From Podaxis mareebaensis (lineage: Eukaryota; Basidiomycota; Agaricomycetes; Agaricales; Agaricaceae): DNA of 64,000 nt. The notes beneath the pieces are model-generated. The model made no database searches. It saw only the letters and a program-made list of their open reading frames with translations, and had not been told where the DNA came from. This document shows positions 1 through 10,900 of this stretch, piece after piece. The DNA lies in contig JAEUWP010000544.1 of NCBI GenBank assembly GCA_018524725.1, positions 1 to 64,000 of the forward strand, in the 5' to 3' direction. Position numbers and translations under genes: made by a program. The first letter of the stretch is position 1; each line of letters opens with the position of its first letter.

Positions 1-905
1 AGCGGAATCATAAATGTGGCCAAACCTAGCCCAAATGTAGGTATAACCCTGACCTTTATTGAAAAAAGCCTTAGAATCCCCAACACCATTGTGCTCGGCC
101 GTCTTGCACTCTCGCTGTTTTTATTCACCGCGTCCCCAAGTGCATCATTGCGAGTGGTGACCTGGGATGGGTCGTATCACTCGATATCGCCGGTTGCACC
201 ATACCAAAGAAAGAGCGACTGCCTCTCAAATAGGATCGTCACCGGGGTAGAAAGTTCTCCTATCTTTGTTGAGTTCGTCAGAAAAGACGAGGTCGTACTC
301 CTGGCCATCGAAGCCCGTGCGGCTATGTGCTTCTGGAGGGGTATCGCTGTCTATAAGTTCCGGCATCTGGAGGAGAGCGGGAGCTTGGCCTGGGAGAAAT
401 GAGCGAGAATCAGCGGTGAGTGAAAAAGAGTCTCGGACCTGTACCGTTAACGCGTATATTCCCTTCGATGCGAGAGTTCTTTGCACATGTGCGATAAAAG
501 GTCATAGACGGGGTAAAAGACAAAGAGAGTGAGGAGGGCAAGGATGAGAAAAATAAGGACGCTGATGTTGAGGATGCCCCTCCAAGGAAAAGCACCCTTG
601 TTGCCCTTGAAACCGCCCTTTTCGGAGGGATCGTGGAGGAGGTCCTCGCCGTTGGGAGCGTTCATCCCATCCTGGGAAGGGTCGTATGGATAGGCGACGA
701 GACCGCACTGTGTGACAGGGATGCCGGAGGGGTACTTGGAGTTGGAGGAAAAGGAGATGATGGAGTCTCCCGAGGTTGAGATGAGGGAATCGCGGTTTGA
801 GGGAAACTTTGGTGGGACGAGGAGGCTGTCTCAGTCGCTGCCGTTGGGTGAATTGGAAGCGATGAAACCCGAAGAAGGGCGGTCCCGGTCATCCGCAAGA
901 CGGTA
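1..905 (-). pseudogene. Broken KRE6/SKN1-type beta-glucan synthesis protein, N-terminal part only
   Basis: Read on the minus strand, this resembles the N-terminus of the fungal KRE6/SKN1 family (type II membrane proteins with a GH16-like lumenal domain, needed for beta-1,6-glucan synthesis). About 665-830 encodes a Ser/Pro-rich cytosolic tail with SKYPSGIPVT and AYPYDPSQDG. About 500-600 encodes one membrane segment (ILNISVLIFLILALLTLF). About 240-400 encodes the start of the lumenal domain ([20 protein letters not shown] and [20 protein letters not shown]). The frame is interrupted by a TGA at 831-833, a frame disruption near 215-225 and a TGA at 177-179, where the family has a Trp before YDPSQVTTRN. 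The bases beyond this decay, and the left window edge cuts the rest. The family call is good. Pseudogene status follows from several independent breaks. Confidence 0.72.
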
Positions 906-960
906 GAGAATCATGGGGCCGAGTGGAGTGTCCAAGATGACGGAGTTAGAGTATCAATAG

Positions 961-1290
961 GGCGTCACTATATATGAAACAATGTCTATCCTGAAAAGAA
1001 ATGTGATAGATGAAGACACGCTTTCCACCCTACAAGCGCCCTCGGAAAGTGGCGGTCTAGTCAGATCTCCTCATACCAACGGCCTGCTTTATCTTCTCGC
1101 GACGACTTTCTGCAGTACGATGTGTACCATTGGGGTAATAACCCTTGTAGTACTCCCCGAGATTTTCATCAGAAAGGGTCAAAATCGCATCACAAAAGTC
1201 AATTGGCGGGAGATTGTGCTGGACTCTAGTCAGAGCAGAGTATCACGACTGAAATGGCACTCACCGGCGCTTCAGTCGGATCATCACCAT
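961..1290. other. Intergenic stretch, no supported gene
   Basis: An open frame of about 100 codons lies on the plus strand (982-1296), but its translation shows no signal peptide, domain or splice context that I recognise, and it sits between two decayed minus-strand genes. I see no repeat or RNA gene here. Confidence 0.4.
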
Positions 1291-1895
1291 TTATGAAGGG
1301 CACAATTTTATATTGTTCATCAGGACCAGTTGATCTCGACTGATTGTGCAACTGTTGAACATTGAAGTGAGGTGCATGCGGAGCAAAGAAAAGCAAATAC
1401 TAACAATTGCTGAGGCACGAGCGGCCTTTCCAACCCTGCGAGCTAAAGCTTGCTCACTTGCTTGAAAATCTTGGCGTAGGGTCCCAAAATCTTGGCGTAG
1501 GGCCTCGATAACCCCTGTGAGGTTCCCCATAGCTCTCTCGAACCAGGCGGGTGTCGTGTTTTGGTGAGTGGCCACTATCCAGACATCAGTTCAAAGATCT
1601 GCGGGGCATCTGTTTCGAACATACCGGAAAGTAGTGCCATTTGTGTCCCATAATCAAAGCCGTTCACAAGATCCGCCCAGCTGACGGGTGCTGGGTTACG
1701 ACCTGGAGGGGCGGTTCTTGGGGATTGAGGCCAAAATACTCTGGAAGAGAGACGTACAGCGGGCATTGACAATGTCCCTCTGAAACACAAAAGCTCGGGC
1801 GAAACCATCCTGAGAGGGTGGATCGGTTGGCGGGGGGGAATAGCTACAGCCCTCTGACCGGCAGCACTAATGACGGGCGAGAAAACAGGGGCCAT
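1291..1895 (-). CDS. Hypothetical protein with short coiled coil, possibly decayed
   Basis: Two minus-strand open stretches abut in different frames. The upstream one (1575-1895) is Pro/Arg-rich and ends FELMSG. The downstream one contains TTPAWFERAMGNLTGVIEAL followed by a duplicated heptad (LRQDFGT, LRQDFQA) and a predicted donor (gttagt) after RASAI. The PAWF..AM..L..IE pattern followed by a heptad region resembles small hypothetical proteins that I associate with Agaricomycetes, but no function is known to me. No clean GT-AG intron joins the two frames, so there is either a frameshift or an unrecognised splice. The start and end given are those of the open stretches and are not established gene borders. 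Confidence 0.3.
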
Positions 1896-2627
1896 GGTGG
1901 TGAGTTATGATGCGGCAGCAAGACCTTGCCAACCCATTTCCAACCGGCAGCATGTGGACTTCCCACGGCACGTTAAATCGACCCTGAAAACCACCTCCCG
2001 GCCCCAGCGACGGGAGGGCATATGCTTTCATATGCCCCAGTTCTGTTCAATCCGGATGCGTACAGAAATGTCATATGTCCGATGCCCGCATTTTTTTAAA
2101 AAAGTCGGATAATGCCGCATCGGTAGCGATGTCCGATTTGTATGCTGATAGATACAGCAGCAGTCGAACCGCCATCTGCGCTTGTATCCCCAATTGCCTC
2201 CATGTAGGGTCCACATTGTAGTCCACCTTATTGTTTCATATCGAGTCGTGTTTCAGCAGTTTACCTCGTGATTTTTGCTAACATTCCAGTCTATACCTAC
2301 CCAGCTCCTCTCTCCTCTCCCATCTACGGCTCCTCGATATTGAACAATAACCCCCGTCTCATTTAAGCAGTTCAGGAGACTTATGGGCATAAATAACAAA
2401 CGCTGAGCACACATTAGAATACCACACCCAGATACACCTACGGATTATGGGGATGGAGGAGCGACCTAGAAGGTCAGCCCAAGGGTTCTCTTGGGCTCTA
2501 TCGCTCTGCGGCTAGAGAGGGATGGATGGGCTTATCGCAAGTTGATATACAGTTGACAACTACCTGCGTGTATGCCGTGTGAGTGTGACAGGTTTAAAGC
2601 GAGTAGAGCTCCAAACAGGCGCCTTAC
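1896..2627. other. Intergenic stretch with small inverted repeats
   Basis: No gene is supported. Around 2019-2036 the hexamer catatg occurs twice, and at 2086-2120 a T-run/A-run is flanked by cccgcat and atgccgc, giving a possible small hairpin. The rest is presumably the promoter of the fucosyltransferase-like gene that starts at 2628. Confidence 0.4.
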
Positions 2628-4397
2628 ATGCCTACTCTCTGCGGCCGCGTTGTCCACATCCATCCTGGCAAAAATTTCGACTATGAGCTCATTGCAGGCG
2701 ACGGCCGGCAATATCAATCTCCATTGCGTGTCCTCCGACGTATTTTCACGCCTCGCAACATCTTTGTCGTGGTACCAACGAGTCTTTTTCTCCTACTTTC
2801 CGTTGTCATCCTGAACAACGGCATCCCTCCCCTCTACACCAGCATACGCAACTTCGAGCGCAATTTGCCTCAGCATAACCTCAGCTTCTCGCAGCACTCA
2901 GGTGTCAGATACATCTCTTTCCCTGACCACATCTGGGGCCATGGTTGGAACAACGTTCTACAAGAATAGTGAGTTATATTTTCTTTATTCGTGTCATTGG
3001 AAGCTGATATGGGCAGCCTGATGCTGTCCTACCTCGCCTACATCACCAACAGGTCATTCGTTTTCGACGACTACACGTGGTCCCGCCTCCCCCTTCCATA
3101 CACCATCTACGACTTTGCCCTCCGACCCGCCCGAATCCCTCTCAATGCTCTCATTACAGGCCCCATCGCAGGTGGACTCATGCCCAGCTCTCCCAAATCA
3201 CTCCCGCGCGCTGTCAGTGCCGAGTTTTGGCAGGTTATTTGTCCTCCCGAGAGACGCCGCGTCATCACTTCCAAAGACTCCCCAAAAGGTCTCTCAGGCC
3301 TCAGCCTCGTTACTTGGTGGAAGGATATGATAGAGAAACACGAGGATGCAATATGTCTCGAGATTGATACAAATCAAAGGGCTATTTTCGACTTTAGGTG
3401 CTTACGTTCCGTTTACTATCACATGTTTCTGATGTTCTTTCCACCCCTGTCTCCAGTTTTTTTGGCGGTCAGCAGCTTCTCGACATCTGGCCATCACTTT
3501 CCAAGTCCGTCATCCTTACACATTTTGAATGGTCGCCCCTTGTTTCATCCGCAGTCCAACGCAACTTTGCTATCCTTCCTGACCTCGTTTATGCCGACAT
3601 TACCCTTTTGTGTGGTTATGTATCAAGTCCTCACCCCAACCGCTCTCCTCCTATCTCTTTTGCACCCTCCGCACTCTCTGCTTCCCCTTCGACAAGCATT
3701 TACCCAACTCTATTGGCACTACATATTCGACGTGGAGACTTCAAAGATCACTGTTCGCGACTCGCATTATGGGGGTCAGGTTTTCATGGTTTTAATTCGT
3801 TGGAAGGTCTATCAGATCGCTGGGTACCATATAATGGGTCTGCTGCGGTGCGTGACTTTTCACAGACCAATTCCTAACTCTGATCAATGCAACAGGACGA
3901 ACCACAAAACAGGATCGAGTACTATCGTAGACGTTGTTTGCCCAACCAAGAAGAGATAGTCAGACGGCTACATACCATCCGTACTGAACACGACGCGTTC
4001 CTCTCCGAGCAACGTGCTCTATCCAACGTTATCCAGCTCCCAAGGGACGATGTTGGGTCTCGGTCACCTTCGCATCGTCTTCGACGCGTCTTTGTCCTTA
4101 CAAACGCGGCGCCGGTATGGCTCAACGGTCTTAAACGCAAATTGCTTGCAGATGGATGGGAGAACGTCATTTTCAAGGGGGACCTTGTTTTGGACAAGGA
4201 ACAAAAGGGCGTTGATGTCGCTGTTGACATGAGCATCGCTGAAAGGGCAGAGGTCTTTGTTGGAAACGGGGTACGTCGCCCACGAATACACGTTGTGACT
4301 CTTACTCACACGCCTCCAGTTTTCGAGCATGTCCGGCAATATAGTAATGCTGCGGACAGCGCACGGCCTGCACCCCCGGACCAACCGCCTCCTCTAA
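2628..4397 (+). CDS. O-fucosyltransferase-like type II membrane protein
   Basis: Five exons join cleanly (2628-2968, 3017-3397, 3457-3847, 3896-4270, 4320-4397), giving 521 residues. One membrane anchor lies near residues 40-60 (FVVVPTSLFLLLSVVILNNG), followed by a lumenal domain, which fits a Golgi or ER glycosyltransferase. Supporting motifs are GHGWNNVLQEYLMLSYLAY near the domain start, LALHIRRGDFKDHC in the middle (the IRRGD-type loop of GDP-fucose O-fucosyltransferase-like GT folds) and FSSMSGNIVMLR at the C-terminus, which matches the conserved S-S-N-x-x-M-L-R ending of this family. The 26-codon last exon is recognised because it restores that motif. The exact substrate cannot be told from sequence. 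The start is the first ATG in frame with the anchor. Confidence 0.8.
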
Positions 4398-6169
4398 TCC
4401 TTCCACTCGTAACTATGGGGATGGACGTGGCGGCCATACGTTTTGGGACAATGCCACTTTGTCTCGCTCCGCTTTCGCATCCTCAGACCATTTCGCTAGT
4501 TCTTGCATGTTTTTCACTCTCATCATATTTCCAATGCCTTCGCGTACACGCCAGGGTCTTCCCTGATCCGAATCACGAAGGACACCTTGTAGAGGTACTC
4601 GAGGCCTGTAAGCAGACGTCGATGAGAACTCCGTAATTCATAGAGATAGACGAGATTATCCATAATACCTGGAAACGAATCCAATCTATTCCCGATCGGT
4701 TCCGGTCAACATGCATCCTGTTCCACGTTAATGCCGTGTGTTCAGCGAGGGCTGCACTGGTAAGGTTTCCAAAGTGAATTTGTTATGTGAGACCCACGTT
4801 CTTGGACTATATCTGTGCGGCCACCTTCATCTATGCTGTCCTTGGTTGATCGTCATTCGATCTGACCGAATTCCAAAGATGTGCGAGTGTTCCTTGAGAG
4901 GTCAATTCTTGACTAGCCGCTACACAAGTTCTGGCTCCTGACAATGATCCTGGGTCAGTCGCATTGCTTCAGCGGGAGTAGAACTACTAGGCAACTACAT
5001 TCGTACACGTATGTTGCATTGAAAAGGCCTCAGTCTTCTACACTTCGCAAACTTCTAACCCCTGGACTCTCTGTATACAGACTGCCAGAATATTGGCTTA
5101 CAGTCCCAATGTTGTAAGAGGAGACGCGTACCTATGCACGGGAGAATAACGGGCAGAAGGAACATGTGGGCACTGGCCAGTTCATAAGTCCAAGAGGGCG
5201 AGCGTCGATGTCAGAGATGGTGAAAATGTCGAGGAGCTTGCCTCTGAGCTCCAAATTTGGCGAGACAGCGCAATTAGTCTTCATTAGATAGCGGAACTAT
5301 GGTCTAGAAGAGCCCAGGAGACAGTCAGCCTGATGGGATCGTGCCATAGAAGTTACGAGTACCTCAACTATCTGAGCAATGCATGGCAAGCATCATTCGA
5401 TCGATGTTCCACTTCGAGAACGTTGTTATAACCATGTTCCTATAAGATACCCATCTGTGTCTTTCATACTCATAGTTTAACATGCAAATGTGCGGTGTGA
5501 AAGGGCGGGCCTAAGTGAGGAGAATGGGATGGCCTTCGTGCTAAGTGAGAATTGCTTTCACATAAAATGGATCACCAGCCCCCGGAAGTGGAGCAATGGA
5601 TTCGCCAATTGGTCTCAGGTGAATTTTAGGTCTTTGTAGAATGGAGTAAATGGACATCAGGTGAGCTTCCCTAATCTCAACCTTAGTCGCGTAGAAGAAC
5701 CAAGCATCAACGGAATCATGGAGTTGTCTTGGTGAGCATCCACGACCGCCCGTGGCTAACTTGACTTTCAACCTATCGGAAAAAGTTGTAGTAGTAGACT
5801 TTCCAACCGGAAGGTTATAATTTTCCGTGCCACTTCATGATACTAACAATATGATATCATCGGTTACCCATGGAAATTGCACTACAGATGTCAAGGATAA
5901 ACACGGGCCGATCGCTTTTACGGGGTCACCTCTCTTAACATGATCGACGTCCACATCCGAAGCGTCTATTTCGCCTCCTTTCCCCCTGCCTGCCCCATGG
6001 ACCCCATTTCCCATGATATCCAGACTTCTCTTGATGACGCGGAAGTGACTCATGATAATAGGCTATTCACCGGTGAAATCAGAGGGCTTGGCTCGGAAAT
6101 TTTGCTCGAAGGCGAGTATATGTAAAGCGCATCTCTTGCAGATACATAACCAAGAAGGCACCCTTCGAG
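4398..6169. other. Intergenic stretch, no supported gene
   Basis: About 1.8 kb with only short open frames (for example 4738-4941 and 5541-5771), none with a recognisable domain or splice pattern. The last 100 bases form the AA9 promoter; a tatatg tract at about 6118-6123 is a weak TATA candidate. Confidence 0.5.
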
Positions 6170-7264
6170 ATGACTTATCTACCCCTGGCTTTGCTCTCTG
6201 CTGCAGCCGGTATCGCAAGCGTTAATGCTCATGGTTACTTGGCTTCCGTGACCATGAACGGAGTCACCTACCCTGGTTGGGCTCCTTTTACTGATCCGTG
6301 AGTATATATGCCCGAGGATTACGGCGCCCAGGCGTGAGCTGATTATGCTTCAGATACCTCAACCCCGTCCCAACCCGTGTTGAGCGAAGGATTTTAGACA
6401 ATGGCCCCGTGACCGACGTCAATTCAGTCGTAAGGCCTCAGATAGTTATTGATTGAGTCGACAAGTGCGATTATCATCCGTTCTAGAACATTACCTGCAA
6501 CAAGGGTGGCAACATTCCTACCACGATGTTTGCAGATGTTACCGCTGGGACAAAAGTCAAGTGTGAGTCCGCGTTGATGGCTTAGCCATGGTGCATGATG
6601 CCTAATTGCTCGGATAGTCCAATGGGACCAATGGGGAAGCTCGCACTCCGGTCCTGTGATGACTTATATGGCCAAATGCCCCAACGGCTGCGCCAACTTC
6701 AAGGGAGATAGCGGTAGTCCATGGTTCAAGATTGACCATTCTGGTTATGAACCTAAGCTCTCTCCTCCTTGGGCATCGGTGAGTCTCGGGACGCCCAGGA
6801 TGGGCGAAGGCTGACGACGTGGCTCGCCTAGGACCGCTTGGCTGCGCAAGGCGCCAGTTGGACCGTCACCATCTCCAAGAGCATCTCTAACGGCGAATAC
6901 CTTTTGATAAGTACATTCACTCTAACGGGCTATCGGTTGACTGATGGTGAGATGGGATATGTACAGGCACGAGATTTTGGGTCTGCATGTTGCTAGCACC
7001 GTCGGCGGAGCACAATTCTACCCCCACTGCGTGCAAGTGCGGGTTACTGGAGGAGGATCCGCAAACCCATCTGGCGTTGCATTGCCTGGTGCATATGACC
7101 CCACTGAACCGTGAGTAACCATTGCCATAGGTGGGACTAGTTGGCTTGACTCGTTGATGTTTGTCCACGTATGCAGGGGCATTTTGACACAGTTGTGGTG
7201 GTACAGTCCTTCGAATACTTCTGCTTCGTACACCATCCCAGGTGGACCCGTATGGCAGGGATGA
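6170..7264 (+). CDS. AA9 lytic polysaccharide monooxygenase, no CBM
   Basis: This is a secreted copper monooxygenase that cleaves cellulose or related glucans oxidatively. Seven exons are inferred: 6170-6297, 6354-6429, 6487-6562, 6618-6778, 6832-6910, 6967-7110 and 7177-7264. The signal peptide (ends ASVNA) exposes the copper-binding N-terminal His of HGYLASVTMNG. The second copper His is in SSHSGPVMTYMAKCP and the axial Tyr is in GGAQFYPHCVQV. The family C-terminus (SYTIPGGPVWQG) is present, with no linker or cellulose-binding module. All joins keep frame except exon 5 to exon 6. There the only GT donor (6911) gives the wrong phase for HEILGLH, and the sequence reads ttgataagt where an AG/gtaagt junction would fit. 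The gene may therefore encode a truncated protein. Confidence 0.85.
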
Positions 7265-7980
7265 AGAAGGCCTTAAAAACACCTGGTTGTATGTATGATA
7301 TGCAGAATCGATTGGTTCAAACCAGGCGCTTTAGCTGATCACTATCGGAGCGCAAGTGGACAGGAATGGAACATCGAAACATCTCGAGGGTCACCGATGT
7401 CAATGATGAACTTGTCGAGTTGAATCGTGGGTAATGAGGGCATTTGAATGTCGTTTTTGTGATACCCTGAGTAGAGATTGTGATGACGGTGTGATAAGGG
7501 GTGGGAAGATGAGTCGAAGAGAATCCTAAGTTCGTGGGTCACTTCAACCCCAGAAGGGGGTTGAGAAGTGTGTTAATAAGTTACAGAATACGAATAGAAT
7601 GAGGGGAAAGAAGAGGGAGAGCGAGTTGAGGCTAGGCAAGAGAATAAAAATTGAATTGTCGGGTGTTTGTTTTTTTCACGGATGCTTACACAACAACTTA
7701 GCTTTCTCAGAGGCCACCACCATCCTCGCTGCCTACCTCTACAATTTCCCATTGCACGTCTTCCTTCGGTCCTCCCAAGGATCCGACATTAAGCTCTTAT
7801 TTATTTTCGCTTTTGCTTGTTCTTCCCCGTGGGTTTCGACCCAGCGCTCGTCTTTTGTTATCCGTTTTACACTGACATCCCGCGACTTTCAACACAACCA
7901 CTCGTCTTTCCAATTTTTCTCATCTTTGTTTCACCCCAATTCACTCCTCAAATCCCCGTGCCCGCGCTCGCTTAACTCTG
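7265..7980. other. Intergenic stretch (3' and 5' flanks)
   Basis: No gene is supported. It holds the 3' flank of the AA9 gene and a pyrimidine-rich leader (about 7880-7975) before the ATG of the next large gene. CT-rich tracts just before the ATG are common at fungal promoters. Confidence 0.5.
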
Positions 7981-10900
7981 ATGCCGCGACCACCGAAAGC
8001 GACGTCTTCCCGGTCAACTCCGCGTCCCTCCACACGTTCGCAGCAGCAGTCACCACCTGCTAACAAACCCAGTGTCATCATCACCTTCAAAAACCCGTCC
8101 ACTGTCGCATCTAGCAGTAGGGGGGAAGCCAGTGACAACGACAACGACAGCGTCTGCTCGTCTTCAAAATCTTCCGACGTCATTCTCGCACGATCTTCCG
8201 GGGCGAAAGGCAAGGTAAAAGACGATTCAGGTGCTGTCAAGGCACCCTGGCGTCATCCGGACGAGCTCGACTACTTCAGACCGTACGATTGGTCAGAAGA
8301 CAAAATCATCTCCCAGCTCCGTTCCATCGTTTTCAGCGTTCCTCCGCCTGTCTTCGGCAAACAGTCCTTCATTGAGATTACCCTTTATCACGACGGCGAT
8401 TTCGACAAACCGCGACCTGTCAAGGTTCCCCGCGGCTACCGTGTTCCTCTGATGTTCGTCGCCAAGTTTCAATGGGCAAGCCTAAAACTCGTCCTTACCA
8501 GTGCTCAGCGCGAGAAGGAGTGGTCCGACTACAAATTCGATATCCTTCACCTCTCCCGCCTTTGCCAGCGTTTCTTTTCTGATGCACAGACTGCTTGTAA
8601 CAAAGGCATCATCGAAATCCCTCCGATGAAAACCAGAGCCCCAGAGTTTCAGGTCGAGCCTGGGACAATGACCCGCAAATGGCGATGTCCTACCTTTGAT
8701 CGTGCGCTCGCTCGTTATAACAAGAACTGGCTCATTAGCAGGGAGGAGTTTTTGAGGGACTTCTACATCGAGTTTGAGGATGAAGAATATGCTAAGGATG
8801 TTCTCAAAATTGGTGCGTCTCTTGGACAACCTTTCGCATTTCCATAACGCGTTTCATTTTACTCTACTCTGCACTTCTTCGGATCTTACTTACACCTGAA
8901 TGGCTTATGTTCAGATTGGTCGCGGTGGGCGCTCAAAGGTCACAAGGGCTTCAAATTGACGCAGGATGAGCTTCGATGTGGTATTGACGGTCGGATGCTC
9001 ACTCGTGGCTTGAAAAGGGACAGTGAAGGGAAATGGGTTTGGGTAGACGAGTATGTGATCAAACAAGAGGAGATTGCTGCGGCAGTGGAACCAGTTCACG
9101 AAGAGGTCATGACAATGGGGTCCTCGGTGGATAAGATTGTCGCGCAAGTTGATGAGGAAGTACAACCAACTCCTGCTGCATCTGTCGAACTCTTACAGAA
9201 TGGTCACTCGAGTGCACATACTGATGGTCGACTGTCTCCGAAGCCGACGCCGTTGGTTAAGCCACCCGTTGAAGAGTCCGTCACATCTACACCGCCACAC
9301 CCACCTCATGTCCTTGAACTTTCCAATCATACTGCTTCAGTTGTCGCTTCAGAGGTGCGTATTGTTTTGTATTGTTTCGTCGCTTACGTCTCTGATCTTG
9401 CCCTGTTGGTAGGGGGTCACCGATGATGCAACGAAACCGCCTTCATCTGAACAGCGTTTAGTTGAAAAAGTGCGTCAACACCTAGGAACCATGAAGTCAT
9501 CATTAATTTCGTGCCTAGTCGCATTCACCCCTGAGCAGCCTATTATCATCTGCTTCACCTAGCGTACCTCCACCTAATACTTCAGAACTGCAGGCCGCTG
9601 GTACTGACACTTCTACTGTGATTCATATTCCTTGCTCTGTGATCTCAAAACTCAATGCCCCCATTTTAGGCTTTAATCATCGCCCCCAGACCACCACCTA
9701 CCCGTTTAGAATCCCCCGTGGACATGGGCCGAAGCTCAAAACCATCTCCCCCGCAGCATGGGCCTCTTCCTGCTCTTGTTATATCCTCCGCGACGGCGCC
9801 CTTGCAATCACCCCCGCATTCTCAAAGACCTACACCATCTTCAGTCCCCTCAGCCCTCTCCGAAGGCACGCAACCTCCCAAATCGCCTTCGTTGCCCTCC
9901 ATCCCTAGTCCTGAGGTGACGTTACAGAGCATTGAACCCGCAGCTGAGACATCAACACTGAAGCTAACAAATTTTGATACGTCCACGAGTGATCATAGTC
10001 AAGACTTGATATACGAACACGGTGTGGAAGAACCAAAGGTGACTCCAGTGGACCAGCGGTTTTCTCCAACTTCAATTGATTCGACACCAACCCCCAGCCC
10101 TACTATCGCACCTCAGGGGTCGAAGAAACCTACCTGCTCAGGAATGGTGCCAGCTACTCCCAATACAGTATCTAGCGGGCCTTACACTGCTGCAACCCAA
10201 ACCGCCCCGTGTGATAGTTTCACTCCAGAACCTCTCTCTGACGCATTTTGGCTTGAAACTCCGGTACCAGAGTAAGCCGAAGTTTTCATTATTTGACCCC
10301 GAGCCTTTGCTAATCTTTTCGCTTAGTATCAAACCCAATATCGCGGATACATCATGTCAACCAACACTTTATTGGCCCCCTTCCCGTGCCCCCTCACCGC
10401 TGGCAAACCAGAATGTCGCAGGTAAGTTGCCATGTCCTTGGACACTGCTCGCCTTGACCTCATCGCGTCAGCTTCCGAACGGAATGAATCATCGAGGTCT
10501 TCACAGCGATCACAATCTCCGGTCTTTATGAGTCCCCTTCTGCCACCCACGACGCGATCACGTTCCACATCACCCGACGAGATTCCTGGATTGGGGGGGC
10601 TTTCTTCCCGACACCCTTTGAGTCCTCTACCGCAATTCGTTGCGCCTACAATAACAGCACGGGCTGTGACAGAGGGTTCAAGTTGGAGCATCCCAGGCTC
10701 AGGGAAGGAACTGGAGGAGCTAGAGCAGGGGAACCAGAAGACAATGTCTGCCACGATGAAGTCCAACGATGGTTTAGCGAAGTCCATCGACGGAAATGTG
10801 GGCGCTAACGATTCAAACCTTAGTATCGTTAACGTTCCTTCCAACCATGCCTCAGAGTTTGCCGCAGATGGTAGCTCTCCACCGCCGTCACCCAGGGTGG

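Noticed and set aside
16..402. Plus-strand open frame of 128 codons
   Set aside because: It is the reverse of the KRE6/SKN1-like pseudogene, whose minus-strand motifs are clear.
982..1296. Plus-strand open frame of 104 codons with one hydrophobic stretch
   Set aside because: No homologous motif, no splice context, lies between decayed genes; treated as chance.
2020..2130. Short inverted repeats (catatg pair, T-run/A-run hairpin)
   Set aside because: Too short and imperfect for a transposon end, and no target duplication seen.
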